DNA of 64,000 nucleotides from Volutella citrinella. Taxonomy: Eukaryota; Ascomycota; Sordariomycetes; Hypocreales; Nectriaceae. This document shows positions 1-10,679 of this stretch, piece after piece; positions within the stretch are counted from its first letter, which is position 1, and each line of letters begins with the position of its first letter. The notes beneath the pieces were generated by a model. It was not told the origin of the DNA. It did not search any database and saw only the letters and a program-made list of their open reading frames with translations. The stretch lies in assembly GCA_034401135.1 (NCBI GenBank), contig JAWZSP010000004.1:2604001-2668000 (forward strand), given 5' to 3'. The position numbers were made by a program, and so were the translations under genes.

Positions 1-1600
1 AGCAGCAGAGCTCCAGCAATTCCGTGCTTTCCCTGTCCCTGACCTCATCACCGGACGACTGGAAACCAGTTCTCCTCACTCCCGTGAGTCAACTCTGCTC
101 CATCCGCTCCTCCTGCCTGTTTGCCGACTCCTTGTAAGACCTTGAATGCCAGACTCGAGGCACAACCACGAGCGCCAGCCCGAAACAAGGGAAACTTTCC
201 CACAATCTCGTGCCCGTCGATAACGGCGGCTTGTCGGCCCCCCTTAGCTGCGGCTCGCCCGTCGTCCCTCACACGTAAAGTTGTGTTCCGACGCTTTTAA
301 CACGGTCCAAAAACCTCCTTCTCGGCCCCGGATCTGGAACCCTGCCTGCTCCTCATTCCCCCTGCGCCAGCTTTGACGAACCGAACTTGCAGCGACGACG
401 AACAACCACAGTGGACCTTTCTCATTATTAGTTCTTGGTAGTCCCCCCGTCGCCTCCATCGTCGCTCACAGTCCTGTTGAATCGACTGTCCTCCCGCAAC
501 ACGACTCGTCGTCCAATTCCCCTCCACCTCTTCTACGCCTACACCGGGTGCCGTATATGCTCACGCCGCTCCACGTCGCTCTACACACTCCACCCGCTAT
601 TGCTCACGCCCTCCACACACCGACTCAAACCACATAACCCAGCCAAATCGTGCACGCAACGCAAAACGACACGCCGATCGGTCTACCCGGGTACAAGGGG
701 CCTTCTTCACTCCAGCCACTGCTCGGTTCACATCGGCCTGTCCCTTGTCCCGCCTGTGTGGCTATCATCACATCTTTGCATCGCAATCTGTCGTTGGTCT
801 TCAAACCAAGGCGGCCACTTTTACCTACTTTCCAGTCTTTGGTCCTTCGTTCCATCTTCCCGCTGGTTCCTTTACACAAACAACCAAGGATTCGCCCGCT
901 AACCTACGGCCCGGCTCTGGCTTTCGACATCTGACGCCGTAATTTTCGCCTGCCACTATTACCACGGCGGCTCTTTCATTGACTATTTCAAACTTCACGC
1001 CCCGAAGCCTGCAAAAAGCCCCTCCCCCGTTGGTTATCCACACACGCCCACATTTGCGCCGCCTGACCTCCCAGGGTTTCCACGCCTTTGGCCCTTGAAA
1101 AAGACCCAGGCGAAGTTCGGCGCAACACCGCAGCGCATCATCGTGGGCTCCCCTGGGCCTAGTACATTTCGCGAGCTGTTGCCGTTCACCCTCTCTTCTC
1201 CCCTCAATCCCTCCTCTCCTCTCTCTCGACGGATTCTCAATCAGCTCTTTCAGACTACCCGGCCCTTGCCCCGGCAGCCTGCTCTGCAGAAACCCGATCC
1301 TGCATCTGCATTGGCCAGCCTAGTCGCCCACGACGCCCTCTGATCCACCGCCATACGTTCGTTTTACGTACAGACTGACGGCACTCCATCGTCCAACTTT
1401 GGGCGTTTGCTGGTCTTCCCCACCAGCACTCCCAAACCAGGCCCCGGGAGTCGTTTACATCCCCTGCTCCCCTCTTCTGCAGAGCGAAGCAAAAACTCTG
1501 GCAGCATCACGCCCAGAGGCTAATAAGAAGGCGCGCTTTGCAGAGCACCGCTCCTGTCAGCTCTTTCCCCTCCACTCTCCCCCCAGACCGCAGCGATAGT
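1..1600. other. Upstream region and probable long leader of the nmr gene
   Basis: No protein-coding gene could be recognised on either strand. The sequence is rich in C and T on the plus strand, the usual texture of promoters and long 5' leaders in filamentous fungi, and contains several ATG-initiated short reading frames (for example 435-902 and 650-934) whose translations are low-complexity and unlike any family I know. If the transcript of the downstream nmr gene begins far upstream, some of these would be upstream ORFs. The transcription start cannot be placed from sequence alone. Confidence 0.5.
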
Positions 1601-2971
1601 ATGCCTGCGCAACTCAACGGGCCCATGACCGCCAGCATCCCCATACGAATCAACGGCGATCAGACCAACGGCCTCATCAAGCAACACAAACACTCGCGAT
1701 CCTCATACTCCGAGTCATCCCCGCTGGCCGGCTCCCGGAACAACTCCTTGACGTTCCGCCCACCGAAGAGATTCATGTCCCAACCAAACAAGACAATTGC
1801 CGTCATCAATGCCGGCGGGCGACAGGCTGCGTCCCTGATCCGCGTGGCCACCGCTGTCGGATACCATGTGCGCGCTCAGTTGAGGAATCTCGAGGGCGTC
1901 GTTGCCACGGAGGTGTCGACCAACCCCAACGTTACCGTGCTCCAAGGCGAACTGTACACACGACACCGAATCTCCGAGGCGAATCGAGACGTTACCAAGA
2001 ACGGTCCTATTGCCGGCCTGGGTGTGAATTATGAACTCATTGCGGAGCTCTTCCGCGGTGCCCAGCTGGCCTTCATCAACACCACCTTTTATGGCGACGA
2101 GATTCAGATCGGCAAAGCACTGGCTGACGCCGCGAAGAGTGCCGGGATCCAGCACTACGTGTACTCGTCCATGCCCGACCACGCCGCGTACAACCCCGAG
2201 TGGCCGTCGCTGCCCCTCTGGGCCGCCAAGCACGAGGTCGAGCAGTACGTGCGCCAGCTCAAGCTGCCAGCGTCCTTCACGTACACGGGCATCTACAACA
2301 ACAACTTCACCTCTCTTCACTACCCGCTCTTTTGCATGCAGCTCCAGAAGGATGGCTCTTTCAGGTGGCAGGCACCCTTCCACCCAGACGCCAAGCTGCC
2401 CTGGCTAGACGCTGAGCACGACGTTGGCCCGGCCATCCTGCAAATATTCAAGGACGGCCCGTCCAAGTGGACCGGGGAGCGTATTGCGCTGGCATACGAG
2501 TACCTGACACCCCGGGAGGTCTGCAGGCTCTTCTCCCGTGGCGTTGGCCGACCAGTGCGCTACGCCAGAGGGCCAATCGACATCAAGGTCCGCATTCCTG
2601 AAGGCTACCGGGAACAACTGGTTGGCCTCGAGAAGCTATTCAGCCCTCACGAAAAGGACGCTCGCAAGCAACCCCCGTACTTTGGCGACCCCAAGCTGGA
2701 AATCAGCTGCCCGAGCGAGGCTCTGGAGCTATGGGAGGGACCCCGAGGAATGGAAGAGTATGCGCGAGAGATGTTCCCATTGGAGGAAGAAGCCAACGGA
2801 TTGACGTGGATGCTTGACGATGAAGCGAGCGAGGATGAAGAGGTGCACAACGCAGCCACATCTGTCGAGCAGCTGAGAATCAACGATGACGACGACGACA
2901 GCGACGACGACAACGACGATGGCCTGGTCATGCGAGGCCGCAAGCGAGACGAGGAAGAGTGGCTTGCATGA
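1601..2971 (+). CDS. nmr1: NmrA-type nitrogen metabolite repression regulator
   Basis: Single-exon gene of 456 residues. The protein is a member of the NmrA/Nmr1 family, an atypical short-chain dehydrogenase fold that senses dinucleotides and restrains the GATA activator AreA/NIT2 when preferred nitrogen is present. The Rossmann start KTIAVINAGGRQAASLIR lies at about residues 64-81, followed by the family blocks AFINTT, YSSMPDHA, IYNNNFTSLHYPLF, WLDAEHDVGPAILQIFKDGP and EEYAREMFPLEEEANGLTWML. The C-terminal 45 residues form an acidic tail with a run of Asp. The ATG at 1601 was chosen as the first good start; an in-frame ATG at 1538 adds 21 residues. The A. nidulans protein starts near the Rossmann strand, so Met59 (position 1775) is another possible start. 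The roughly 58-residue Ser/Asn-rich N-terminal extension has no known role. Family assignment is very secure. Confidence 0.93.
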   Translation: MPAQLNGPMTASIPIRINGDQTNGLIKQHKHSRSSYSESSPLAGSRNNSLTFRPPKRFMSQPNKTIAVINAGGRQAASLIRVATAVGYHVRAQLRNLEGVVATEVSTNPNVTVLQGELYTRHRISEANRDVTKNGPIAGLGVNYELIAELFRGAQLAFINTTFYGDEIQIGKALADAAKSAGIQHYVYSSMPDHAAYNPEWPSLPLWAAKHEVEQYVRQLKLPASFTYTGIYNNNFTSLHYPLFCMQLQKDGSFRWQAPFHPDAKLPWLDAEHDVGPAILQIFKDGPSKWTGERIALAYEYLTPREVCRLFSRGVGRPVRYARGPIDIKVRIPEGYREQLVGLEKLFSPHEKDARKQPPYFGDPKLEISCPSEALELWEGPRGMEEYAREMFPLEEEANGLTWMLDDEASEDEEVHNAATSVEQLRINDDDDDSDDDNDDGLVMRGRKRDEEEWLA

Positions 2972-4852
2972 TGACTGACGTGCATGCATGTTTTCGCTCA
3001 GAAGGTGAAAACGACTGAACAAGACCAAAAAAAGGAGTCAACACAAAAAAGATGGCGAATTGGAACGAGAAACTTGAAAATAAAAGGAGGAACCAGGATC
3101 AACCCGGGCCAGACGCGCCCTTGGATGAGATAACGAGGGCGGATCCTCGGCGACTGACTGACTGCATTTGGGTGGAGCGGAGTTGTGATTTATCCTTTCG
3201 GCCAGGGCAACTCGGGCGTCTCTCTTGTGTGTTTGTTGAAGCGGCGCATGATTTACTTTTTGGGGGGACGGTTAGCCTGGGAAACCAAATGTCATGGAGG
3301 GCCAAGGTCGACCCTTTCAATGAACAATAGCGAATCAGCATCTGCCTCTGAACACTTGCCACACGACAGTCCACATGTGATGTTGTGATTCCTTGCTCTG
3401 GCCGTAGAAGTTGGTCAACGGTGACAATGCGGAGCTGATGCATGAACTTGTTTCTGGAATTTTAGAAGTGAGCCCACCATCTGCTTGTGCTCATCGAGCT
3501 ACCCTCGACGTTGGGGAGCCATCATTGTCAACTGGGCGTGGCCTGGTCCTCTCATGAGGGAGCAATGACTGTTGCAGCCCAAACATGGATGGTGAGCCCC
3601 GTTTAGGAGTGATGGGTGAAGACGAGAGAGAATCTGTAGGCCAGATGGGAAGATGAAGCATCAGAGAGTGGGCTTCCGGGGACGTTACGCTCGTACACAT
3701 CCCAGCCCGGACCAGCATCCTGACCAGTTCGGGATCGCGACTGACATGCCGAGATGACAGCCAGCCAACGGGCACCGTGGCTAACATGCCTAAGGGTGTA
3801 CCGTGCGACCCGGCCAGACGTAGCCTGGCAAAGAAAGAGAGAAATGTGCTGGTCTGCTTGAACGCGGCGCGCTGTACTCCTTATATCAGCCAGCCTCTTT
3901 GGCCAAAGGCCCAGGATCCAGATCATCCCGCTTCATGGCCGCCCGCAAACAGCGTGGGGTTGCCCCAGGAGCGAAGGCCAACAAGCCCACCCCGGATCAG
4001 TATCACAGCGGTCGGCGTGGGGGAGCCAACGGGGCCTCGGGCCAAAGGTGGGGGATTGCGAGGGGTCTGGCTGCGGACAGGTGGGTGAGGGCTTGTTGCG
4101 AAGCTGGCGGACATCGGTGGGGAGGGGAGAGGGGAGAGGAAATCAATCCTGCTGGCGCTGTTGGTCGGATTGGATATGATGTGAGCTTGTTAGGCGGTGT
4201 GAGCTAGGCTCAGTCGACGACACAGACGATGGTGTCAATGGCGCAGAGTCCATGTCAGGCACGGCGGGTTCTGGCGACGCTTTCGAGGCATCCCACTCCA
4301 GCACAGACCGCCGTGCATTGTAGCTGTCTCGATTGGGTGGCCGGGGCGGCGGATCTGGGGCCTTGGTTGATGGACCTATCCGTCATTTGATTGAGTGATG
4401 GGAATTGAGATGGGAGGCGACACGGGGAACCACGTAGGATGAGATAACATGCGGCAGAGATGGAGCAGCTAGCAGCGATTGACCGGCAGCTACGGTGGAT
4501 ACAGGCATGTGAATCCATCCATACAATCATCAGTGATAATTAATACACAGCTGAGCTGGGCCAGACAACGCCTCCCTCGGCAGGCGGCAGGAACCGCGCT
4601 GGTGGAAACTAACGGCGGAGTGCGATTACCATCCATGGATGAACTGATAAGAGTCCATGGATATGTCATAGATGATAAGTAGAGCAATGCTTATCGATTA
4701 TCCGATCCTTGCGTCCGACATGCTCCAGACCATCTCACACCAAACCGGGGTCATCTTGCTGTAGCTCTCGATAGCTCATACCCCCATTCAGATATGCATG
4801 CTGCTACTACAGATATGCCTTGCCCCCTCAACTCTCCCCAAGACAATCTGCG
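2972..4852. other. Intergenic region between nmr and the DUF3500 gene
   Basis: The 3' ends of nmr (plus) and the DUF3500 gene (minus) face each other across 1.9 kb. Short reading frames occur on both strands, but none has conserved protein features or a plausible splice structure. I see no RNA gene or mobile element. This spacing is large for two converging 3' ends, so an unrecognised transcript is possible. Confidence 0.5.
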
Positions 4853-6195
4853 CTATCCCTCCCACAGAAACTCCTGCTTCCTGCCCGGGACCAGGCGTCT
4901 CAGGGCCACGCCGTAGTCGCCCGCGTTGGGGGTGCGCAGCAGCGTGTGGATGTGGAACTTTGCCGGCTCGGCGTTTGTCAGGAAGACGCCCGAGTGGTGG
5001 TCAAACTCGACGACGATGACGGGGCTCTGGATGCGGTAGTAGAAGGGGTCGTCGTCGCCGGAGCCGCCGACCCAGCAAAAGTACGTCTCGCGGAGCCAGT
5101 CGCGGACCTGGGCGAGCCGGACCTCCCGGGCCCGCGCCGGGAGGTACAGCAGGAACTCGCGGCAGATGTCGACGACGAGGGACTGCTGCGCGGGGGGCAT
5201 GTCGGCGACCAGCACGCCCTCGTACGGCACCGTGCGGTTGTCCCGGTACGCGCCGCACAGGTGGCGCTGGTCGTCGTGGTTCCAGCGGCCGCGCGGCATC
5301 GCCGGGTCCTTCATCCCGGCATAGATGCGGGCGGCGGCCCGTTGCTCGGCCGGCAGGCTCTGCATGAGCTGCAGGCCGAGCCGCTCTTCGGCTTGGAGGA
5401 TCCGGGTGCCCTTGTAAGGGCCGGAGTCGATCAGATTGGGCTCGGCGCCGGTGAACCAGGGCGAGATGACCATCTGCGTCTTGTAGAGCAGCACGTTGAG
5501 GCACAGGTGGTGGCCGTACAGGGAGAAGCCCCAGGGGCGGTCGACGGCCGGCTCTCCGAAGAAGACGAGGTTGTAGGAATACTCGTTCATAATGGCCGGC
5601 GCCTTGACGAGCTCGCCCAGGAACCCGTTGATCCGCATCGCCGCGAGCGCCTTCTCGTAGCCCTCGGGCGAGAGCGTGGCCTTGAGGAGAGCCAGGCTGG
5701 CATCACGCTGCTCTACGCTCACCTCGTCCAGACGGATGCCCTTGTTGCTGAGGAGAAACTCGGGGTTGGACCAGGTCCGCCACTCGGGCGAGTCGATGTG
5801 AAAGCAAGTCCTGGCCCGTAGCCCATCATCCAACGACCGCAGCACCGTCTCCGCAGCGGCTGTGATCTCTTCAATAGGTACCCCTTCGTCCTGGAGCCCA
5901 AAGAGGCCGTCGCGGACCACACCTTGAGTAACGATGAGCTAAGTGAGCTTTTATAAATCAGTCATCTTTTGCTATGAGACGTACCGTCGTTGGTCACTCC
6001 GCGGAAAGGTTCCTTGAGAAGCTCCAGCCAATGGAGGTAGAGCGCATGTAGCCACGGTGGCTGGCCGCCCGTCTTGAAGGCCTCGGCGTACTCGTGAGCA
6101 TCCTGCTTCTGCATCGTCGTGAAGCGAGGGATGGACAGGTCCGGAAGATGGTCCCGGAAGCCACTGGCGCCGGTGTCGGGTGATTCGGACGCCAT
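4853..6195 (-). CDS. DUF3500 family protein
   Basis: Two exons: 6195-5985 and 5922-4853, giving 426 residues. The intron (5923-5984, 62 bp) has donor GTACGT and acceptor CAAG; it joins GVTND to GVVRDGLFGLQDEG in frame, as in other DUF3500 proteins. A nearer TAG acceptor breaks the frame. The family occurs in fungi and bacteria and has no established biochemical function. Recognisable family text includes the N-terminal HALYLHWLELLKEPFRGVTNDG, the central FFGEPAVDRPWGFSLYGHHL with paired His, and the C-terminal VVEFDHHSGVFLTNAEPAKFH with another His cluster. The conserved His/Asp/Glu pattern would suit metal binding, but that is inference. No signal peptide or membrane segment is visible. It is divergently placed 475 bp from a fumarylacetoacetate-hydrolase-like gene, so shared regulation is possible. 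Confidence 0.85.
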
Positions 6196-6670
6196 TGGGA
6201 CTGGCTATTCGGTCTCTTGCGCCGAGAGAAAGCTGTTGATACGGCACGGAGTATAGAAATGCGCTGGTTGTTAATGGGAATGCTGTTTTGGTATAAATGT
6301 AGTGTTGGATGGATATGGTGGTTACGGGTTTGTTCAACTCACGCCTCATGCGGATGGAGGCGAGGAGTCCTATCGAGGCTGCTGTTCGCAATGATGATGA
6401 TTCACACGCTGCATCCAAAGACTTGTCCCGCCATTGGTACTTCTATCCTGACAAACGCACCATCATCTAATTACCGAATGTCAATCCGAGACTCCGAGTT
6501 GCGAATGTGCCCCGCCCCCGCATTGCGTGAACCCCCCGCATCGCCAGTGACGATAAGTGTCGGAGGGGCTGCCGAAGCCGGTCCTCCCAGAAGCTCACCC
6601 AAAACCCGACAAGCAAACCTGCCCTGGAGAAGCCCTTCCAGACACCTACCTCCGCTGCCCTCCTCTCGCC
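6196..6670. promoter_or_regulatory. Divergent promoter region (DUF3500 / FAH-family genes)
   Basis: These 475 bp separate the start codons of two divergently transcribed genes, so both promoters must lie here or overlap into the leaders. A TATA-like word (TATAAATG, about 6292-6299) is present on the plus strand, but I cannot tie it to a transcription start. No clear palindromic operator was seen. Confidence 0.5.
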
Positions 6671-7891
6671 ATGTCCGCCTCAACCCTGCAGCGTGAGTGG
6701 CGTCCCCCGGCCCCAAGGATGCAAATGCGCCCCCTGTTCCCGAGACCGTACCCGAGACACAGCTGACCAGGCACTCCCTCCGCAGGCCTCGTGCGATTCG
6801 TGCCCAGGTCGAACCCGTCCAAGATCCTCATCGGCCAACCGGCTGACAAGGACGTCGATGTCGGCGTCGCATTGCGCAAGGGCAGTGACGTGGCCGTGAA
6901 TGTGCTCTCTGGCTCATCGGTACTGGCGCCCGGCACTGAGACGGGTGCCACCGAGACGATTGAGCGCGTCCTGTCTCCCCTGGCCCAGAGCGAAGTTGGA
7001 ACGATTCGGTGCATTGGACTCAACGCAAGTGTTGGAGATTCCTGATGTGTGGTCCTGTTTCTAACGTGTGTGTGTTGTGCAGTACAGGCAGCATGCGGCC
7101 GAGGTCGGGATGGACATTCCTACTCTCCCGACCGTCTTCATGTGAGCACCGTTTTCTGAGTGTGATGCGATGTGATGAATCGAGGCTGACAGAGTGCTTC
7201 AAGGAAACCCAACACCGCCCTCGGCGACCCGTGGCCGGCCTCTACTATCCTACCCAAGCTCACGCAGCTGGATGACTGCGGCGACTACGAGTCGGAGCTG
7301 GCCATTGTCATTGGCAAGACGGCCAAGAACGTCAGCGAGGCGGACGCCATGGACTACGTCTTGGGGTACACCGCCGCCAACGATGTGTCCAGCCGGACGT
7401 CGCAGCTGAACCAGTCTCAATGGTCCTTCTCCAAGGGCTTCGACGGAGCCTGTCCCATTGGTAAGTGTGGAATTGTGCCCTACAGATCATTGCAATGTGC
7501 ACAGCTGACGCCTAACGATAAAAAAGGACCGACATTGGCACTCAAGTCTCTAGTTCCCGACCCTGCCAAGCTGCGGATCCGGGGCATCAAGAACGGCACC
7601 GTGCTGCAGGACTGCGGCATCGAGTGAGTCTTAACTTTCTGGCCGAAAGGGCGAGTAAGAGTTGCTGACAGTGCAAAACGCAGCGACTTGATCTTTGACG
7701 TCCCCAAGCTTGTGAGCTTCCTCTCCCAGAGCACCACCCTGCCAGCGGGAACCGTCATCATCACCGGCACGCCTGCTGGCGTCGGCCTCGCGCGCAAGCC
7801 CAAGGAGACGCTCCGCGATGGCGACGAGTTTGCCGTCGAGATCCTGCCTCACATCGGCACCCTGGTCAACGTCTTTGAGAACGAGCAGTAG
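6671..7891 (+). CDS. Fumarylacetoacetate hydrolase family protein
   Basis: Six exons: 6671-6692, 6786-7024, 7083-7141, 7204-7460, 7527-7623 and 7684-7891; 293 residues. The enzyme family hydrolyses or decarboxylates acyl-pyruvates and related oxo-acids with a divalent metal. The C-terminal catalytic domain shows the metal-ligand blocks DYESELAIVIGK (about residues 130-141) and YTAANDVSSR, and the closing TLPAGTVIITGTPAGVG. It resembles FAHD1/acylpyruvase and oxopentene-tricarboxylate decarboxylase-type proteins rather than classical fumarylacetoacetase, which is longer, so the substrate is unknown. The first exon is only 22 nt. The second intron (7025-7082) starts with GCAAGT instead of GT and has a CTAAC branch site at 7061. 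It is convergent with the next gene, with 93 bp between stop codons. Confidence 0.9.
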
Positions 7892-7984
7892 GGAAAGGTA
7901 GCAGCACGGGGGAGCGCAGAAGGCATATGGAAAACTAGACAGGCTCGGGCGACGGGTCCCTTGTGCAATTTGCGCGCTATAGAC

Positions 7985-8477
7985 CTAAGCTGTTGAGTCG
8001 AGCAGCTTTGGAACGTTCTCGACAAGATACTCGACGATGGCATCCGGGCCCTTCTCCACCTGCAGACCAGTAGGGATCGCGTGTGTCTTGATATCCGGCA
8101 CGATGGCCTTGGCCTTGGAGAATATGACTTCCGCCTCTTCTGGCGTCCACATGGAAGCGCAGAACTAGAAGGAGGAGGAGAAGTGTCAGCGCGTCTCTGC
8201 CATAAAGCGGTGGCTTTGTTCGTGTAAAACCTACAATCACGTTGGGTTGGTGCTTGGTCACTTGGGGCTCTACCTCGTCCATGGCTAGATGAAATGTCAA
8301 GTTAGACACTCCCGGCTCTGCGTATTTCAGGGACTCAGGCTTACTCTCGCAATTGTCAACGTGCTCAATGTCGTATCGATCCTTCAGCGCTTCAACCAAC
8401 CGGCCGATTAGGCGCTTGGCCCGCTCTGGCGCCTTGTTCACGGTGACGAGCCGCCACTTGGGCTTGACTTCGGACAT
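7985..8477 (-). CDS. Conserved-looking small protein of unknown function
   Basis: Three exons, 8477-8345, 8284-8235 and 8164-7985, give 120 residues. The introns (8285-8344 and 8165-8234) have donors GTAAGC and GTAGGT and acceptors CTAG, and splicing keeps the frame. I do not recognise the family. The predicted pattern alternates beta-like and helical stretches: RLVTVNK, YDIEHVDNCE, NVIFCASMWTPEEAE, IKTHAIPTGLQVEKG, and a helix DAIVEYLVENVPKLL. This would suit a small alpha/beta fold similar to the N-terminal half of a 2-hydroxyacid dehydrogenase or another flavodoxin-like domain, but no catalytic motif is visible. There is no signal peptide or membrane segment. The start MSEVKPKW is the first ATG giving this product; a longer open frame upstream looks like leader. 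Confidence 0.7.
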
Positions 8478-9098
8478 GGCTGCTGGATCTGGATTTTGCA
8501 CGATTGCTCTGTCGACAGGTTTCTGTTCCTTGTCGCTAAAGTCCGGAGTGAGAGAAGATGGATGATGGGGAAAACGCGTCTCGGCTTTAGGATGGGGATG
8601 CGGGGAATAAGACCCCGACTCGAGGGGTTCGCTCTCATGACAGCTTCCCAATTGCCGCTACTCTATCCGAACCCACATTGTCCGGCTTCGGAATCCTCGC
8701 GTCCATAAGCGATGCAGGGCTCCTCTATGCACCAAACGGGAGCTCCCCGGTTTATACGACAAGACCATGACGCCCGTTTGGGTGCATTGTCGATCACCGT
8801 CTCATTCAGTCTCATTGCTTCGCTACCCCCGACGCTCAATCCTGACTAGCCAACATAACATAACATAGCGCTGGCAGTTTATGGTGACAACGCGACAACA
8901 GCAGGTACTTCAAAGTAAATATGCCTGGATATACATTAGCTCCTAACGAGATCGTTTTACATAACGCCACCAGCCACAGGACATGAATGCAGCCGAGAAA
9001 AACACCAACAAAGCCGTATGTGAGTTTCATCATTCCCACTCCTCCCAATACAGGAGTGCAGCAATCATATACCAACTTCTCTGCCGTCACTGCCTTTC
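8478..9098. other. Intergenic region between two minus-strand genes
   Basis: This 0.6 kb holds the promoter of the small unknown gene and the 3' end of POM34. An 84-codon minus-strand frame (8836-9090) has a hydrophobic stretch, but it lies directly behind the POM34 stop codon and shows no family resemblance, so it is best read as POM34 3' untranslated sequence. Confidence 0.45.
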
Positions 9099-9920
9099 TC
9101 AGTTGAGCCAGGTACTCCCCGACGACCGTCTACCCTTCTCATATAGCCACTTGCTATTCAGCCCAACGCTGGTCCTCTTTCCACCAGGGCTTGGCGAAGG
9201 CGGCTCCGAAAACAGGTTGCTCGATGTGCTGACTCCAAGAGGGCTCCCCGAGCCAATCGATGACCTCCGACCATTGCTCAGCCCATTGACCGTCTTCTGG
9301 AACAGAGGGCTGCCTCGCGGCGAGCCAGAGCCCTGCACAATCGGGCTTCCCCGTCCCGACAGAGGGGAGCTGTTGTAGCTTCCCCTGCTGCCCACAGACC
9401 CTGCGAGAGACGGCGTGCGAGAGTATCGGGGAGGAGTGCTAAACTTGGCGTCGGGTGTCGGGGCGGCGGAGGAGGGAGGGAGACCCAATAGCTTTCGCTG
9501 AGCCGGGGTGAGGGGGATGTCGGAGAGGTCGTCCTTCGGGCGAACGAGAGGCAGACAGGCAATGCCGATGTTGGCAAATGGAATCAGTTGCAGAATGAAC
9601 CATATCCAGCTCACATAGGCCGTGAGAGAGCTGGGAAACCTGCAGCGATCGAGTTAGCTGGGCAACAGCACGGGGGAGGGAGGGTTTGCAGGCGCGTACA
9701 TCTTGGAGCCCACATTGAGTCTTGCGAGGAGCTGTGTCGACCAGAAGGCCAGGAGAGCAACCACGTTGTATGCAATCTGCCGAACGTTCTTCTCGGAGAA
9801 GGTCGTCGCATTGCGCCGTCGTGTAATCTCTTCCAACCGGGGGTGTCGCCAGGTGCCTGGGCTGTCGGTGACAGGAGCTGGTGCCTGTTTGGTTGGCGTG
9901 GACTTGATAGGCGTAGACAT
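9099..9920 (-). CDS. POM34: Nucleoporin Pom34-like nuclear pore membrane protein
   Basis: Two exons: 9920-9700 and 9639-9099; 253 residues. The intron (9640-9699, donor GTACGC, acceptor GCAG) joins VGSK to MFPSSLTAYV. Pom34 is one of the integral membrane nucleoporins that anchor the nuclear pore in the pore membrane. Two hydrophobic segments fit membrane passage: YNVVALLAFWSTQLLARL at about residues 49-66 and WIWFILQLIPFANIGIACLP after the splice junction. They are preceded by the cytosolic RRRNATTFSEKNVRQ block. The C-terminal half is Ser/Gly/Pro-rich and probably disordered, with repeats such as GSGSPRGSP. Length and topology fit the fungal Pom34/NPCC family, though sequence conservation in this family is weak. 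It is transcribed divergently from IES1. Confidence 0.8.
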
Positions 9921-10679
9921 GATGTAAAGCTGGTATGTGATTTGGGATTTAAACGGGTCCTATGAGGCTCTTGTCGGGGGGATGCTGCCAGCTGTATGTC
10001 TTCCTTTTATGTTGGAGGAGTGGAAGCGCGCTCTAGGTGTTCGTAGCCCGTGGAGTTGTTCTTGTGAACAGATAAAATGTCCTAACAAATGGTTTGTTGC
10101 TAATCCTGTGTGTTAGTAGTCTCTTGTCGAGGCCGGAGCCTGGGGGAGGGCGGTTGCTCCCTTGGGTAGGGATTTGTTGACGTTTGTGAGCTTGGAGATT
10201 GAGAGTGCCCCCCAAGCAGGAAAACATAGAGACGCTGGTCCAGCGACTAGCAACCAGTGCATAGGCCGCGAAGCGCCACACACCAGTCCCTCAGCCACGC
10301 CTAGCCACACAGGCCCGTTATCTGGATGAGTACCACTAGCCACCCGGACCTGCAGCGCCTTTCTCACACGCGCCAGCACGTCCAAAAAGGCGCCAGCCAG
10401 GTTCCTGTGCCTGCATTGGGTGCAGCAAGAACCGCGCAGCTGGCCTTGTCTCCCACACTTCCGCAAAACCTCATCCGTGAATCATCATCACCCGCGACCG
10501 GCATCCTCACACACCGTCACGCTCGCCCCGCCCGCATCAGGGCTTGCTTGGCTAATTGTTTCTGCGACTCTTCCCGATGGTCATGCGCTCCTGACCCGAA
10601 GCAATCGCCATCTGACGAGTTCCCGCCATCTCATTCCCCCGACCTCCGCGTGCCTGGTTGAGCCACCGCCCAAACGACA
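9921..10679. promoter_or_regulatory. Divergent promoter region (POM34 / IES1)
   Basis: Start codons of POM34 (minus) and IES1 (plus) are 759 bp apart. The IES1-proximal part is C-rich on the plus strand, as expected of a fungal leader. No RNA gene or clear operator is visible. Confidence 0.5.

Noticed and set aside
4820..5821. 333-codon plus-strand open frame
   Set aside because: Antisense to the DUF3500 gene; composition dominated by Val, Ala, Gly and Arg, typical of a shadow frame.
8836..9090. 84-codon hydrophobic frame behind POM34
   Set aside because: Lies in the expected POM34 3' untranslated region and has no homology I can recognise.
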